Assembly: GCA_003480425.1 (NCBI GenBank)
Contig: QUJA01000011.1
Coordinates: 25,931 to 89,930, forward strand
Direction: 5' to 3'
Origin: Firmicutes bacterium AM31-12AC
Lineage (GTDB): Bacteria > Bacillota > Clostridia > Lachnospirales > Lachnospiraceae
Length of the DNA stretch: 64,000 nucleotides
The notes under the pieces are model-generated. The model was not told the DNA's origin. It did not search any database and saw nothing but the letters and a program-made list of their open reading frames with translations. This document shows, piece by piece, positions 46,358-53,906 of this stretch (the first letter of the stretch is position 1; each line of letters begins with the position of its first letter). A program made the translations under genes and the position numbers.

Positions 46358-49015
46358 TTATCGACTTTCTTTAAGTGGTAATGTGATCGTCACCTTAAAC
46401 AAATCACCATCCACATATACTTCAAATATTCCACCTTGCATCTCTGTCAATGTACTTGCAATAGAAAGCCCGAGACCGCTTCCTTCTGTACTTCTTGAAA
46501 TATCTCCACGGATAAATCGTTCTGTAAGCTCTTCTGCTTTAATATTCAGCTTCTGAGCGGAAATGTTTTTCAATGTAAATTCTGCCACTTCTTCTTTTAT
46601 TTGCAGATCGGCATATACACGTGTTCCCGGCATTGCATATTTTGCCGCATTATTGAAAATATTTTCCAAAACGCGCCACATCCTGCGTCCATCTACATGA
46701 ACAATAACCGGGGATTCCGGAACAGATGCAATCACTTCCAAATCATTTGCCGACATCTTCTCTTCGATTTCGCCGATTGTCTGATTCAATATTTCCACAA
46801 AATTGACATCCATCATCTGCAGATTTATATTGCCACTGCTCACCTTTGATGCTTCTACCACATCCTCCGTCAATGTCTTTAACCTCTGAGACTTTTCCTC
46901 TAAGACTTTCAAATATCCCTGAATCTTTGGATCATCAATGTCTTCCCGTTTTAACAAATCTACGTAATTAATAATCGATGTCAGAGGTGTTTTAATATCG
47001 TGCGACACATTTGTAATCAAATCCGTCTTCAGTCTTTCACTTTTGATTTTTTCATCTACTGCACGATTCAATCCATTTCCTATATCATTTATCATCTCCG
47101 CAGTATGTTTATATTCGCCCTTTAGTTTTTCTGTCGGTATCTGATATTCCAAATCTCCGGATGCAATTCTTTCAATTCCTTTTCGTACCTTATCCTTTGC
47201 AATTGCATTTCGCACAATATAATATAACCCTACAATTTCCGCTACGAACATAAGGAAAATAAACATTCCGACACCCGAGCTCATACCGAGCCAGTGAATA
47301 CATACAAATCCGATAAATACCAGAACTGCCCGCCAGGTAATACTTCGATTTCTCCAAAAATCTCGGAAAAACCTAACAATTGCACGCAAGACTTTGATAC
47401 ACCATTTTAAAATGAAATATAAAATACTATTTTTCCAGAGGATTCGTCCCTTAATCCTTCTTACCAGACTAAGATATCCCGCAAGGAACAATACCATACT
47501 CAGTCCCATATAAATCGTTACGAGCACATAATTCATTCCTGACAAAGAAAATGTATAATAATACTGTTGAGATGTGTTTCCCCAACCCACAGCATCGTAA
47601 TAGGTTCCTTCCCAGCATTCTCCGACAAACATCGTCAGAAAAATCCATGGCACGATTACAAGTGCGGCTCCCAATTCGCTCTTCCAATAATCAAATGAAT
47701 TCAAATGAAGTTCTTCATCTTCTGAATTTCGCCCTGCTACTGCTGTCAGCCAGACTATAATGATTAAACACAGTGCTGTGCCGACTATAATAAATGCACT
47801 TGCCATATTGATATATGGAGCATATTGCCGGTAATTTTGATTATATGTGTAAAATACGTCCTGAACTGGAAAATCTGTATCGACCGTTGCCACAAAAATA
47901 TAATTATCGGATTCTTTATTGTCTCCTTCTAAAATATGGAAGACTTCTTTCCATTTTCTGGCATCTGTATCTTTTAAGTTCGATTCAAAATCTGCCAACT
48001 TAGGCTTTACTACAACATACTTGCTATGCTCTTGTTTTTTTAATTCTTCTATGTTTTTATCTACATCACTATATTGTGTCCATGCACTATTATTTGTGTA
48101 CACTTTCTTCGCCTGCTGATCCACAAGCAGATACTTGAAATTTGTATTTCCTTCCGAAAAATCTGTGGAATCTTTATATTCGCCATACTGTTCTGCATCA
48201 TAAGCAATATTCTCCAATGAACTGCTCAAATCGTTGTATATCTTATTCAGCTTTCCATTTAACTTTTCATTTTCATTAATGAGTGTTAACAGATTTTTTG
48301 CACCAATCGGTGCAGCCTCTTCTTTTCCTATTGAAGAATCCCAGTTACCGTCATATAGCCAACAATCTGTGTAGAGAGTATTTCCTTTTTCATCTTCAAT
48401 TCGGATGGTATCATAATAATTTGACATTCCCACGCCATAATTATAGGACAAATTATCATAAAATGTTTGCAGCTGACTATTCTCCTCTGCATTTTCCTCC
48501 GGTCGAAGCTGGGCTCCATTTAAAATAACCTTGAGTTTAGCATCATTGATCAAATTTTGGAATTCATTATAATAATAGTAATAGTATTTTCCATCTTTTT
48601 TCTTACAGACAATAATGCGATAATCATCCGCATCCTCACTGCTCGTTTCTTTTGCCTGTCCCCATGCTGCCAGCTCACCTAACTTGTATGCAACTCCGGA
48701 AGTATTCTCCCCGGATATCGTTCTGCTTTTTGCATACTCTGTAATATCTACAATCTTATCCGGATTATATTTGCCATCTGTCTCGAATTCGTCTTGTATA
48801 TGAATCCTCTCCGCCACGTAGATTGCCGTCTGATACATTGTTTGCTCAAATGAATTTGCATTCTCATATTTTTTCTCTGCTCGTAGCTTTGCATCATATA
48901 CTACACCATTCAAGCTTGCCAATAAAATAACACTGATTCCAAGCAATATTGCTGTAACAATCGCAACAAAAACCAATATCGCCTTTGTAATCGGTTTCTT
49001 ATACCATTTCTTCAT
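46358..49015 (-). CDS. Large sensor histidine kinase
   Basis: 885 residues. One N-terminal membrane helix (about 11-35), an extracellular sensor of about 360 residues, then a cluster of further membrane helices (about 400-620), unusual for the family. A HAMP-like stretch (GIERIASGDLEYQI) precedes the phosphoacceptor in NVSHDIKTPLTS (His about 672). The ATPase part has ENIFNNAAKYA (N box) and GSGLGLSIA (G2 box). It pairs with the response regulator 45 bp upstream. The signal is unknown; the sensor size suggests an envelope stimulus. Confidence 0.92.
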   Translation of the reverse strand: MKKWYKKPITKAILVFVAIVTAILLGISVILLASLNGVVYDAKLRAEKKYENANSFEQTMYQTAIYVAERIHIQDEFETDGKYNPDKIVDITEYAKSRTISGENTSGVAYKLGELAAWGQAKETSSEDADDYRIIVCKKKDGKYYYYYYNEFQNLINDAKLKVILNGAQLRPEENAEENSQLQTFYDNLSYNYGVGMSNYYDTIRIEDEKGNTLYTDCWLYDGNWDSSIGKEEAAPIGAKNLLTLINENEKLNGKLNKIYNDLSSSLENIAYDAEQYGEYKDSTDFSEGNTNFKYLLVDQQAKKVYTNNSAWTQYSDVDKNIEELKKQEHSKYVVVKPKLADFESNLKDTDARKWKEVFHILEGDNKESDNYIFVATVDTDFPVQDVFYTYNQNYRQYAPYINMASAFIIVGTALCLIIIVWLTAVAGRNSEDEELHLNSFDYWKSELGAALVIVPWIFLTMFVGECWEGTYYDAVGWGNTSQQYYYTFSLSGMNYVLVTIYMGLSMVLFLAGYLSLVRRIKGRILWKNSILYFILKWCIKVLRAIVRFFRDFWRNRSITWRAVLVFIGFVCIHWLGMSSGVGMFIFLMFVAEIVGLYYIVRNAIAKDKVRKGIERIASGDLEYQIPTEKLKGEYKHTAEMINDIGNGLNRAVDEKIKSERLKTDLITNVSHDIKTPLTSIINYVDLLKREDIDDPKIQGYLKVLEEKSQRLKTLTEDVVEASKVSSGNINLQMMDVNFVEILNQTIGEIEEKMSANDLEVIASVPESPVIVHVDGRRMWRVLENIFNNAAKYAMPGTRVYADLQIKEEVAEFTLKNISAQKLNIKAEELTERFIRGDISRSTEGSGLGLSIASTLTEMQGGIFEVYVDGDLFKVTITLPLKESR

Positions 49016-49060
49016 ATAATCACACCCTTACCTCTTGATTTAGGAAGCTGCATTTTATAT

Positions 49061-49756
49061 TTACAGCTTTTCAATCTTATATCCGACTCCCCACACTACT
49101 TTTAGATAACGTGGTTCTCTCGGATTGATCTCAATTTTTTCCCGGATATGACGAATATGTACCGCCACTGTATTATCAGCTCCGATTGCCTCCTCATTCC
49201 ATATTGATTCATAAATCTGGTTAATTGAAAATACTCTTCCCTGATTTTTCATTAATAATTTTAAAATATTGTATTCAATCGGTGTCAGTTTTACAGATTC
49301 CCCATCTACTGTGACCTGTTTCAAATCATCGTTCATCTGCAGTCCACCGGTCTCATAAATGGTATCCTTCTGTTCTTTTGCATTCCCGCCAAACTGGGTA
49401 TACCTGCGAATCTGTGATTTCACACGTGCGACTAATTCCAACGGATTAAACGGCTTCGTCACATAATCATCTGCACCTACATTTAATCCTAATATCTTAT
49501 CTACGTCCTCTGATTTTGCCGATAAAATAATGATTGGAATACTATGTTTTTCACGAATCTTTAATGTTGCACGGATTCCATCCAGTTTTGGCATCATCAC
49601 ATCCAAAATTAACAAGTGCACTTCCTCTGTCTCCAACAGCTTTAATGCCTGTTCGCCATCATATGCTTTCAAGATATGATAGCCTTCCTGAGTCAAATAA
49701 ATATCTATTGCCTCTACGATTTCTTTATCATCATCACATACTACGATGTTGTACAT
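49061..49756 (-). CDS. OmpR-family response regulator
   Basis: 231 residues. Receiver domain with acidic pocket CDDD (8-10), phosphoacceptor Asp 52 in LLILDVMMPKLDG, and Lys in VTKPFNP. The C-terminal winged helix ends in VRHIREKIEINPREPRYLKVVWGVGYKIE. A GGGAGGTGA site precedes the ATG. OmpR-type proteins bind as dimers to direct repeats of about 11-bp period. Such repeats sit upstream of the two candidate small RNAs that begin about 340 bp away on the opposite strand, making these plausible targets. Confidence 0.93.
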   Translation of the reverse strand: MYNIVVCDDDKEIVEAIDIYLTQEGYHILKAYDGEQALKLLETEEVHLLILDVMMPKLDGIRATLKIREKHSIPIIILSAKSEDVDKILGLNVGADDYVTKPFNPLELVARVKSQIRRYTQFGGNAKEQKDTIYETGGLQMNDDLKQVTVDGESVKLTPIEYNILKLLMKNQGRVFSINQIYESIWNEEAIGADNTVAVHIRHIREKIEINPREPRYLKVVWGVGYKIEKL

Positions 49757-49889
49757 TCTTCATCACCTCCCTTACAGTATACATGATAGAATGAAAAAAT
49801 TAAAAAGGTTTGGGGGAAATCTTATGATTTTATTAATGTTCCATTCACTGTTCCATTCATATGCTATTTTTGCTGCTTTTCTTTCAAGT

Positions 49890-50013
49890 CGAACGTCTGT
49901 GAGACTTGGCGCGTGATTCTGGTCAGCGGAGCTGACATATTCCTATCAGAATCACTGCGCATCCCCGCGGAGCGTTTATCTCAGTCGAGATTGGACTCCG
50001 ACTGAGATAAATT
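49890..50013. repeat. Dispersed two-hairpin intergenic repeat, copy 2
   Basis: The second copy of the element at 36300. First stem GTGATTCTG / CAGAATCAC (about 49922-49953), then GCGCATCCCCGCGGAGCG, then the long TTTATCTCAGTCGAG / CTCCGACTGAGATAAA hairpin (about 49974-50011). The second half is nearly identical to copy 1, with an inserted or deleted G and a few substitutions; the first stem keeps pairing with a different sequence. Confidence 0.7.
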
Positions 50014-50055
50014 TCATATTTTCATAATATTTTTTCGATTTCTTTTATAGTTTTA

Positions 50056-50086
50056 ACATATTTTAGACATATTTTCTGGATATAAT
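50056..50086 (+). promoter_or_regulatory. Direct-repeat operator and -10 box of small RNA 1
   Basis: ACATATTTTAG (50056-50066) and ACATATTTTCT (50067-50077) are tandem 11-base repeats, four bases before TATAAT (50081-50086). No recognisable -35 box exists at the proper distance. This is the layout of a promoter activated by an OmpR-family regulator occupying the -35 region. Confidence 0.65.
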
Positions 50087-50092
50087 AATCTC

Positions 50093-50235
50093 AGATAGTT
50101 GATACAGCAACTATCTCCCCCTCATAAAGTTAAGATATCTTGGACAGATTTCAAGATATCAAACTTTACTCTCATTCCTTTTAGTTAAATAGAAAACACG
50201 AAATCCGTTAGCCATAGTGGTTAACGGATTTTTGT
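50093..50235 (+). ncRNA. Candidate small RNA 1 (C-rich loop, Rho-independent end)
   Basis: Predicted from structure, about 143 nt. A 5' hairpin AGATAGTTG/CAACTATCT (50093-50101, 50108-50116) is followed by an unpaired TCTCCCCCTCAT. A second stem has outer arms AAAGT/ACTTT and inner arms GATATCTTG/CAAGATATC (50134-50142, 50152-50160). Then comes a pyrimidine-rich CTCTCATTCC and a terminator AATCCGTTA/TAACGGATT followed by Ts (50201-50235). No open reading frame with a ribosome site is present. The exposed C run could pair with Shine-Dalgarno sequences, as in streptococcal csRNAs and RsaE-type RNAs. The paralogue at 50348 keeps the stems with different inner bases. Confidence 0.65.
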
Positions 50236-50310
50236 TTGCCCACATATTATTCTTTTTCGGACTTTAGTTTCTAAGTTGTTTATAATTTTTCGATTTCTTT
50301 TATAGATTCA

Positions 50311-50341
50311 ACATATTTTAGACACATTTTCTGGATATAAT
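50311..50341 (+). promoter_or_regulatory. Direct-repeat operator and -10 box of small RNA 2
   Basis: ACATATTTTAG (50311-50321) and ACACATTTTCT (50322-50332), then TATAAT (50336-50341). It is the same arrangement and spacing as upstream of small RNA 1. Confidence 0.65.
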
Positions 50342-50347
50342 AATCTC

Positions 50348-50485
50348 AGATAGTTGATAAAACAACTATCTCCCCCCTCATAAAGTAGACATCGGGCGTA
50401 ACTTCCCGATGTACACTTTACTCTCATTCCTTTAGATAACTATAAAACAACGAAGCCCGTTAGCCCTTGTGGTTAGCGGGTTTTC
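50348..50485 (+). ncRNA. Candidate small RNA 2, 3' end replaced by the mobile element
   Basis: Paralogue of the RNA at 50093. The 5' hairpin AGATAGTTG/CAACTATCT and the CTCATAAAGT joint are conserved, with six Cs (50372-50377) instead of five. The second stem keeps the outer TAAAGT/ACTTTA pairing, but its inner helix is now ACATCGGG/CCCGATGT. This change of both arms supports a conserved RNA fold. The terminator CCCGTTAGCC/GGTTAGCGGG with TTTT (50454-50484) lies beyond the attachment core, so it comes from the integrated element. The presumed native terminator is at 56218-56250. Confidence 0.65.
50423..50447 (+). repeat. Attachment-site core, left copy (attL)
   Basis: A 25-base stretch starting CTCATTCCTTTAG and ending ACTATAAAA that recurs exactly at 56188-56212. 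It lies inside small RNA 2 between its second stem and terminator. The direct repeats flank the integrase-bearing element and define its ends. Confidence 0.8.
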
Positions 50486-50514
50486 GCTGTTCTGTACTTG
50501 TTGCAAAATCCGCT

Positions 50515-50535
50515 TCGGTCAAATCTCGGTCAAAT
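50515..50535 (+). repeat. Integrase arm-type repeats, left end
   Basis: TCGGTCAAAT occurs at 50515-50524 and 50526-50535, an 11-base period, between attL and the integrase gene. The same motif pair is found inside the right end at 56060-56081. This fits accessory binding sites for the integrase N-terminal domain. Confidence 0.55.
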
Positions 50536-50590
50536 AATTTTCTAAAGAAATGTTGCACCTTTTCTATTCTCTTTCTTATTCTTGTTCTGA

Positions 50591-51796
50591 TTATATGATT
50601 TCCTTATACAAATTCTGTAATTTATCCATTTCCGATTTTGCTTTATCATCTGTGACGTGCGTATACAAATCCAGTGTGATTGCTATGGAATAATGTCCGA
50701 GGAATCCTTGTACTACCTTTGCGTCAATCCCGGCTTCAAAACAACGCGTTGCAAAAGTATGACGAAGTGCATGTGGATAAAAATGCGGAATCGGTATAAA
50801 CACTGTCTTGTTTTTCTCTGCCTGCTTTTTTCGTTCCTTATTGATAGATTTTTCTATCCAGTCTAACGTCACTTGAAAGGTGTGTTCTGTAATCGGTTTT
50901 CCGTTCTTTCCAACAAACACAAGATTTTCAAATCCCTCTAATGGTTGCCATTCACTAGCTGACAACTGCATTTCTTTCAACTGAATCCACTGACGTTTTA
51001 AAGCCTTATACACACTGTCCTGCATGGGAATCGTCCGTATACTGTTCTTTGTCTTTGGTGTCTGGTACTTGAATACATACTTCTTTGTTTCCTTATCTTT
51101 GATATACACCAACGTTTTATTTACAGAAATTTCCCGTTTCCGAAAATCTACATCATCCCATGTAAGCCCAAGCAGTTCTCCGCCACGCATTCCCGTTCCG
51201 AGTGCTACCTGTATGAGATTCTCGTGTATTCTCTCCTTTGCGTGTTCCAATACTTCCCGTTGTTCTTTCACAGTCAGTACCCGTATCTGTTTTGTCTTTG
51301 TTTTGGGAACTTCCACTCCTGCACATGGGTTGAATGTAAGAATCCTGTTATGCACTGCATATTTGAACATAGCATTGAGAATATTATACACATCCCGTAT
51401 AGTCTTTGTGCTGTAATCATCATCTGCCATATTCTGAAGCAGACGTTCCAAAATAATCGGATTAAAATCTGCCACACGTTGTTTTCCTATCTGCTTCTTT
51501 ATGTAACGTCTGTAAAAATCATCATAACGTACTTGTGTACTCTCCTTGATAGTCCGCTTCTTATGGGTATTCAGCCAGATATCAAACCATGTATCCAGAG
51601 TGATATTATCGCCCTTTCCTTTCAACCCATGCTTGACTTCATAGCGTAAATCTTCCATTTCTTGAACTAACTTTTTTAAGTCCGCATTATCTTTTGTATA
51701 CGTTTCTCCTTTGTAATAAAACCGCCCTCTGTAAATTCCGCTTTTTCTCTGCATAATTCCCGGCGGTAATGGATTTCCTTTTAAGTCCTTGCCCAA
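50591..51796 (-). CDS. int: Tyrosine integrase (Tn916 Int-like)
   Basis: 401 residues, close to the size of Tn916 Int. An N-terminal arm-binding domain (about 1-60), a SAM-like core-binding domain (about 65-165) and the catalytic domain. The catalytic residues are all visible: Arg in GTGMRGGELLGL, HALRH (His-x-x-Arg), His in FLGHYSI and the Tyr nucleophile in TLDLYTHV. Its 3' end faces attL, 140 bp away. It integrates and excises the element. Confidence 0.94.
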   Translation of the reverse strand: MGKDLKGNPLPPGIMQRKSGIYRGRFYYKGETYTKDNADLKKLVQEMEDLRYEVKHGLKGKGDNITLDTWFDIWLNTHKKRTIKESTQVRYDDFYRRYIKKQIGKQRVADFNPIILERLLQNMADDDYSTKTIRDVYNILNAMFKYAVHNRILTFNPCAGVEVPKTKTKQIRVLTVKEQREVLEHAKERIHENLIQVALGTGMRGGELLGLTWDDVDFRKREISVNKTLVYIKDKETKKYVFKYQTPKTKNSIRTIPMQDSVYKALKRQWIQLKEMQLSASEWQPLEGFENLVFVGKNGKPITEHTFQVTLDWIEKSINKERKKQAEKNKTVFIPIPHFYPHALRHTFATRCFEAGIDAKVVQGFLGHYSIAITLDLYTHVTDDKAKSEMDKLQNLYKEII

Positions 51797-51863
51797 TCTG
51801 CACGCTCCTTTCCGTGCAAGGACTATCAGAACTGGTCTGACAGTATTATATGCTTATTTGTGT

Positions 51864-52097
51864 TTATACTGCAATTACTTCATATTTATTTTTCAGATTA
51901 TGCCCTTCGTTTTTCTTCAAAAACTGGTCTAAAACCTCAGAGCGTATAAGAATCTTATTTCCAATCCTTATGACCGGAATCTTCTGCCATGTAATCAGCT
52001 TTCGCAGATTATTTCTTCCAATTCCCGTATACTCTGACGCTTCATTCACTGTAAGGGCTTTCTTTGTCTGTATCGTGTTCTGTGTATGTTCTGTCAA
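51864..52097 (-). CDS. xis: Excisionase with helix-turn-helix
   Basis: 77 residues. The start is a TTG at 52097, supported by AAAGGAG just before it. The helix-turn-helix of the MerR/Xis kind reads TVNEASEYTGIGRNNLRKLITWQKIPVIRIGNKILI. It overlaps the end of the relaxase gene by 56 bases and precedes int by 67 bp, the Tn916-like order. It directs the integrase toward excision. Confidence 0.85.
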   Translation of the reverse strand: MTEHTQNTIQTKKALTVNEASEYTGIGRNNLRKLITWQKIPVIRIGNKILIRSEVLDQFLKKNEGHNLKNKYEVIAV

Positions 52098-53103
52098 AGA
52101 TTCTCCTTTCTTCTTCCCTCAAAAGGAAAGATTTTTTATAGTCCTCATATATGCGTTGTTGTTCTTCGTTCATCTGCCCCCGTTCTATTAGCTGGCGGAT
52201 ATAATCTCTGTTATCCAGTTTTCCGATTTTATCCATTAGCTTTAAAGAGGGCGAAACTGCTACGTTCAGCCACTGCCATGTTCGTTCCAGTGTCTTTTTC
52301 TCTGGATTCATGGTCAACTTTATCTTCCCTACATCCTGCATGAGTTCTTCCCACGGGGGATAAGTAGGATAAAGCCGTTTTCTTGTAACCGTGCTGTTTT
52401 CCGGCTTCTGTAAAAACCGCACTTTCTCGTTTAATACAGACAACGCAATCCGTGCCACATCCCTGTCTTTCAGAAGTTCTTCTACTAATCTGACCGCTTT
52501 TTTGTGCCGGAATCGAAGTTCATATCTGTTCCAGTCCGGGTTGAGTTCTTTTCCGAACTTTTCTGCCTGTTCATATCCCTTTTCATAGAATGTAATCCGA
52601 AAATCACTGTGTTTACTGCCGAGATATAGTGTTTTTCCCTGCGCTTCTATTTCATCCTCTTTCAGTCTATCAGAACGATTCTCTGCTGTATCACGCAACT
52701 GACTAGATATCAGCCCCTCGTTTTTCAGACGAATCAATTCCGGGATAGACAGATAAGGCTTTGTATCGTCGATTGCCAAGTCTATCCTCGGAAAATTCAC
52801 CGGGTATCTGCAAACTCTTTCCAGAAAATCAAACCATGTTTCCTTATTCATCATAAGGAAATTTTCATAATTCCTGCACCCCGAACCACTCATAAGAATC
52901 TGAAATCCCTCATACTGTGCATTTCCTGTCGGTTTCAGAATCTTGATATTGTCAAATCTTGCTATCAGTTCGTGTCCAGCAATTCCTTTTTCCTTACCAT
53001 GCAGTTCCATAAAACTCAGTGGAATCCGCAAGATATCTTCTATGATTATGAACACGTCTACACCTTTGACAGTAATCTGACACCAGTCAATCAGTGCTGT
53101 CAA
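52042..53103 (-). CDS. mobT: MobT-family relaxase / replication initiator (Rep_trans)
   Basis: 353 residues from the first in-frame start, a TTG at 53103. The family pattern is clear: LIDWCQITVKGVDV near the start, RFDNIKILKPTGNAQYEGFQILMSGSGCRNYE, FPRIDLAIDD, and RITFYEKGYEQ with the catalytic-type Tyr, then WNRYELRFRHKKA. Relatives (Tn916 Orf20, ICEBs1 NicK) nick oriT and start rolling-circle replication and transfer. The coding frame stays open further upstream through the oriT (peptide YTNRGVTRQKED) until a TGA, so the natural start is unclear. Confidence 0.88.
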   Translation of the reverse strand: MTALIDWCQITVKGVDVFIIIEDILRIPLSFMELHGKEKGIAGHELIARFDNIKILKPTGNAQYEGFQILMSGSGCRNYENFLMMNKETWFDFLERVCRYPVNFPRIDLAIDDTKPYLSIPELIRLKNEGLISSQLRDTAENRSDRLKEDEIEAQGKTLYLGSKHSDFRITFYEKGYEQAEKFGKELNPDWNRYELRFRHKKAVRLVEELLKDRDVARIALSVLNEKVRFLQKPENSTVTRKRLYPTYPPWEELMQDVGKIKLTMNPEKKTLERTWQWLNVAVSPSLKLMDKIGKLDNRDYIRQLIERGQMNEEQQRIYEDYKKSFLLREEERRIFDRTYTEHDTDKESPYSE

Positions 53104-53122
53104 ATCTTCTTTCTGACGAGTT

Positions 53123-53144
53123 ACCCCCCTGTTAGTATAGGGGT
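53123..53144 (-). other. Origin of transfer (oriT) of the MobT class
   Basis: The minus strand reads an inverted repeat ACCCC... with CTAACAGGGGGGT on the right. The half CTAACAGGGGGGT is, from memory, the conserved half of the ICEBs1 and Tn916 oriTs. It lies just before the relaxase gene, as in those elements. The nick is expected near the centre, at CTAAC. Confidence 0.8.
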
Positions 53145-53211
53145 TCTGAAATTTTCATTACCTCTGTTATCATCATCCCTGCCTTTCGTAGTATGCCGTG
53201 GCTTTCGCCAC

Positions 53212-53285
53212 GTTCCCGGAACTTCCTCTACTCCCTTTGCTCCTTTCACGCTGTACGGAGCAGTCCGCAGAGAATTTCCGGGAAC
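53212..53285. repeat. Inverted repeat with long loop, possible single-strand origin
   Basis: GTTCCCGGAA (53212-53221) and TTCCGGGAAC (53276-53285) can close a 54-base loop, next to a short GTGGC/GCCAC hairpin (about 53198-53211). No gene covers it. Rolling-circle elements need a structured single-strand origin; a link is only suggested by position. Confidence 0.4.
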
Positions 53286-53290
53286 AGTCT

Positions 53291-53623
53291 CTACACGTTT
53301 CCTTTTCCGGTAACAACACGGATACCCTTGCAGGAGATTCTGTCCACCAATACTGGGAAGTTTCCTCTCTGCACATAAGGGGCATATACCGCTTCTTCTA
53401 GTTCTACCACTGTGTAAGGCTCTACCTTTGGAAGTTCTGTTGCTTCCAGACGGATATCTACGCTGTTTCCAAGTTTCATGCTTCCGAGGTGAAGTTTCAA
53501 TGCTTCCACTTCCTCGGTTTTCTTCCGGGTTTCCTTATCATACTTATAGCAGTAGTCTGCTCCCATGTAACGGAGTTCCCCGAACGCTTCTCTGACCTGT
53601 TCTTTTGTCAATGTAATCTGCAT
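53291..53623 (-). CDS. DUF961 / HelP-like helicase processivity protein
   Basis: 110 residues from the ATG at 53623 (AAAGGAG upstream). The layout FGELRYMGADYCYKYDKETRKK...VEALKLHLGSMKLGNSVDIRL resembles the DUF961 family (YdcP/HelP of ICEBs1, Orf22/23 of Tn916), which helps the host helicase PcrA during rolling-circle replication. The similarity is by pattern, so moderate. Confidence 0.55.
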   Translation of the reverse strand: MQITLTKEQVREAFGELRYMGADYCYKYDKETRKKTEEVEALKLHLGSMKLGNSVDIRLEATELPKVEPYTVVELEEAVYAPYVQRGNFPVLVDRISCKGIRVVTGKGNV

Positions 53624-53906
53624 GCTACATTTCTCCTTTTTTGAAATCATGGTGAATGAGTGTCTGGTAAGTGTGACAAGTCCTTTTCATATCCACGTCT
53701 ATATTTATTTCATTACTTTTCTCCTTACCTCTTAACCTCATCATAGACCTGTTTTTTCTTCTTGTCAACAATTATTTTACTTTTTCCCTTACTTTTTATT
53801 TTTGTATTTCAAACGCTTAACTATATCTTTTTATAACTTATTATAATTTTACCCTTACATTTATCCTTATCTTGTGTTATGATGAAAACAGAAACGAGGT
53901 GTGCAT

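Noticed and set aside
50093..50485. T-box, riboswitch or 6S RNA in the tandem repeats
   Set aside because: No specifier loop or T-box motif, no downstream metabolic gene in the same direction, and each unit ends in its own terminator; length and fold do not suit 6S RNA.
50056..50485. CRISPR-like array
   Set aside because: Only two long, diverged units; no short identical repeats with unique spacers, and no cas genes in the window.
53124..53129. Six-C run as a second phase-variable tract
   Set aside because: It is the conserved G-run half of the MobT-class oriT, so its presence is explained by nicking and pairing.
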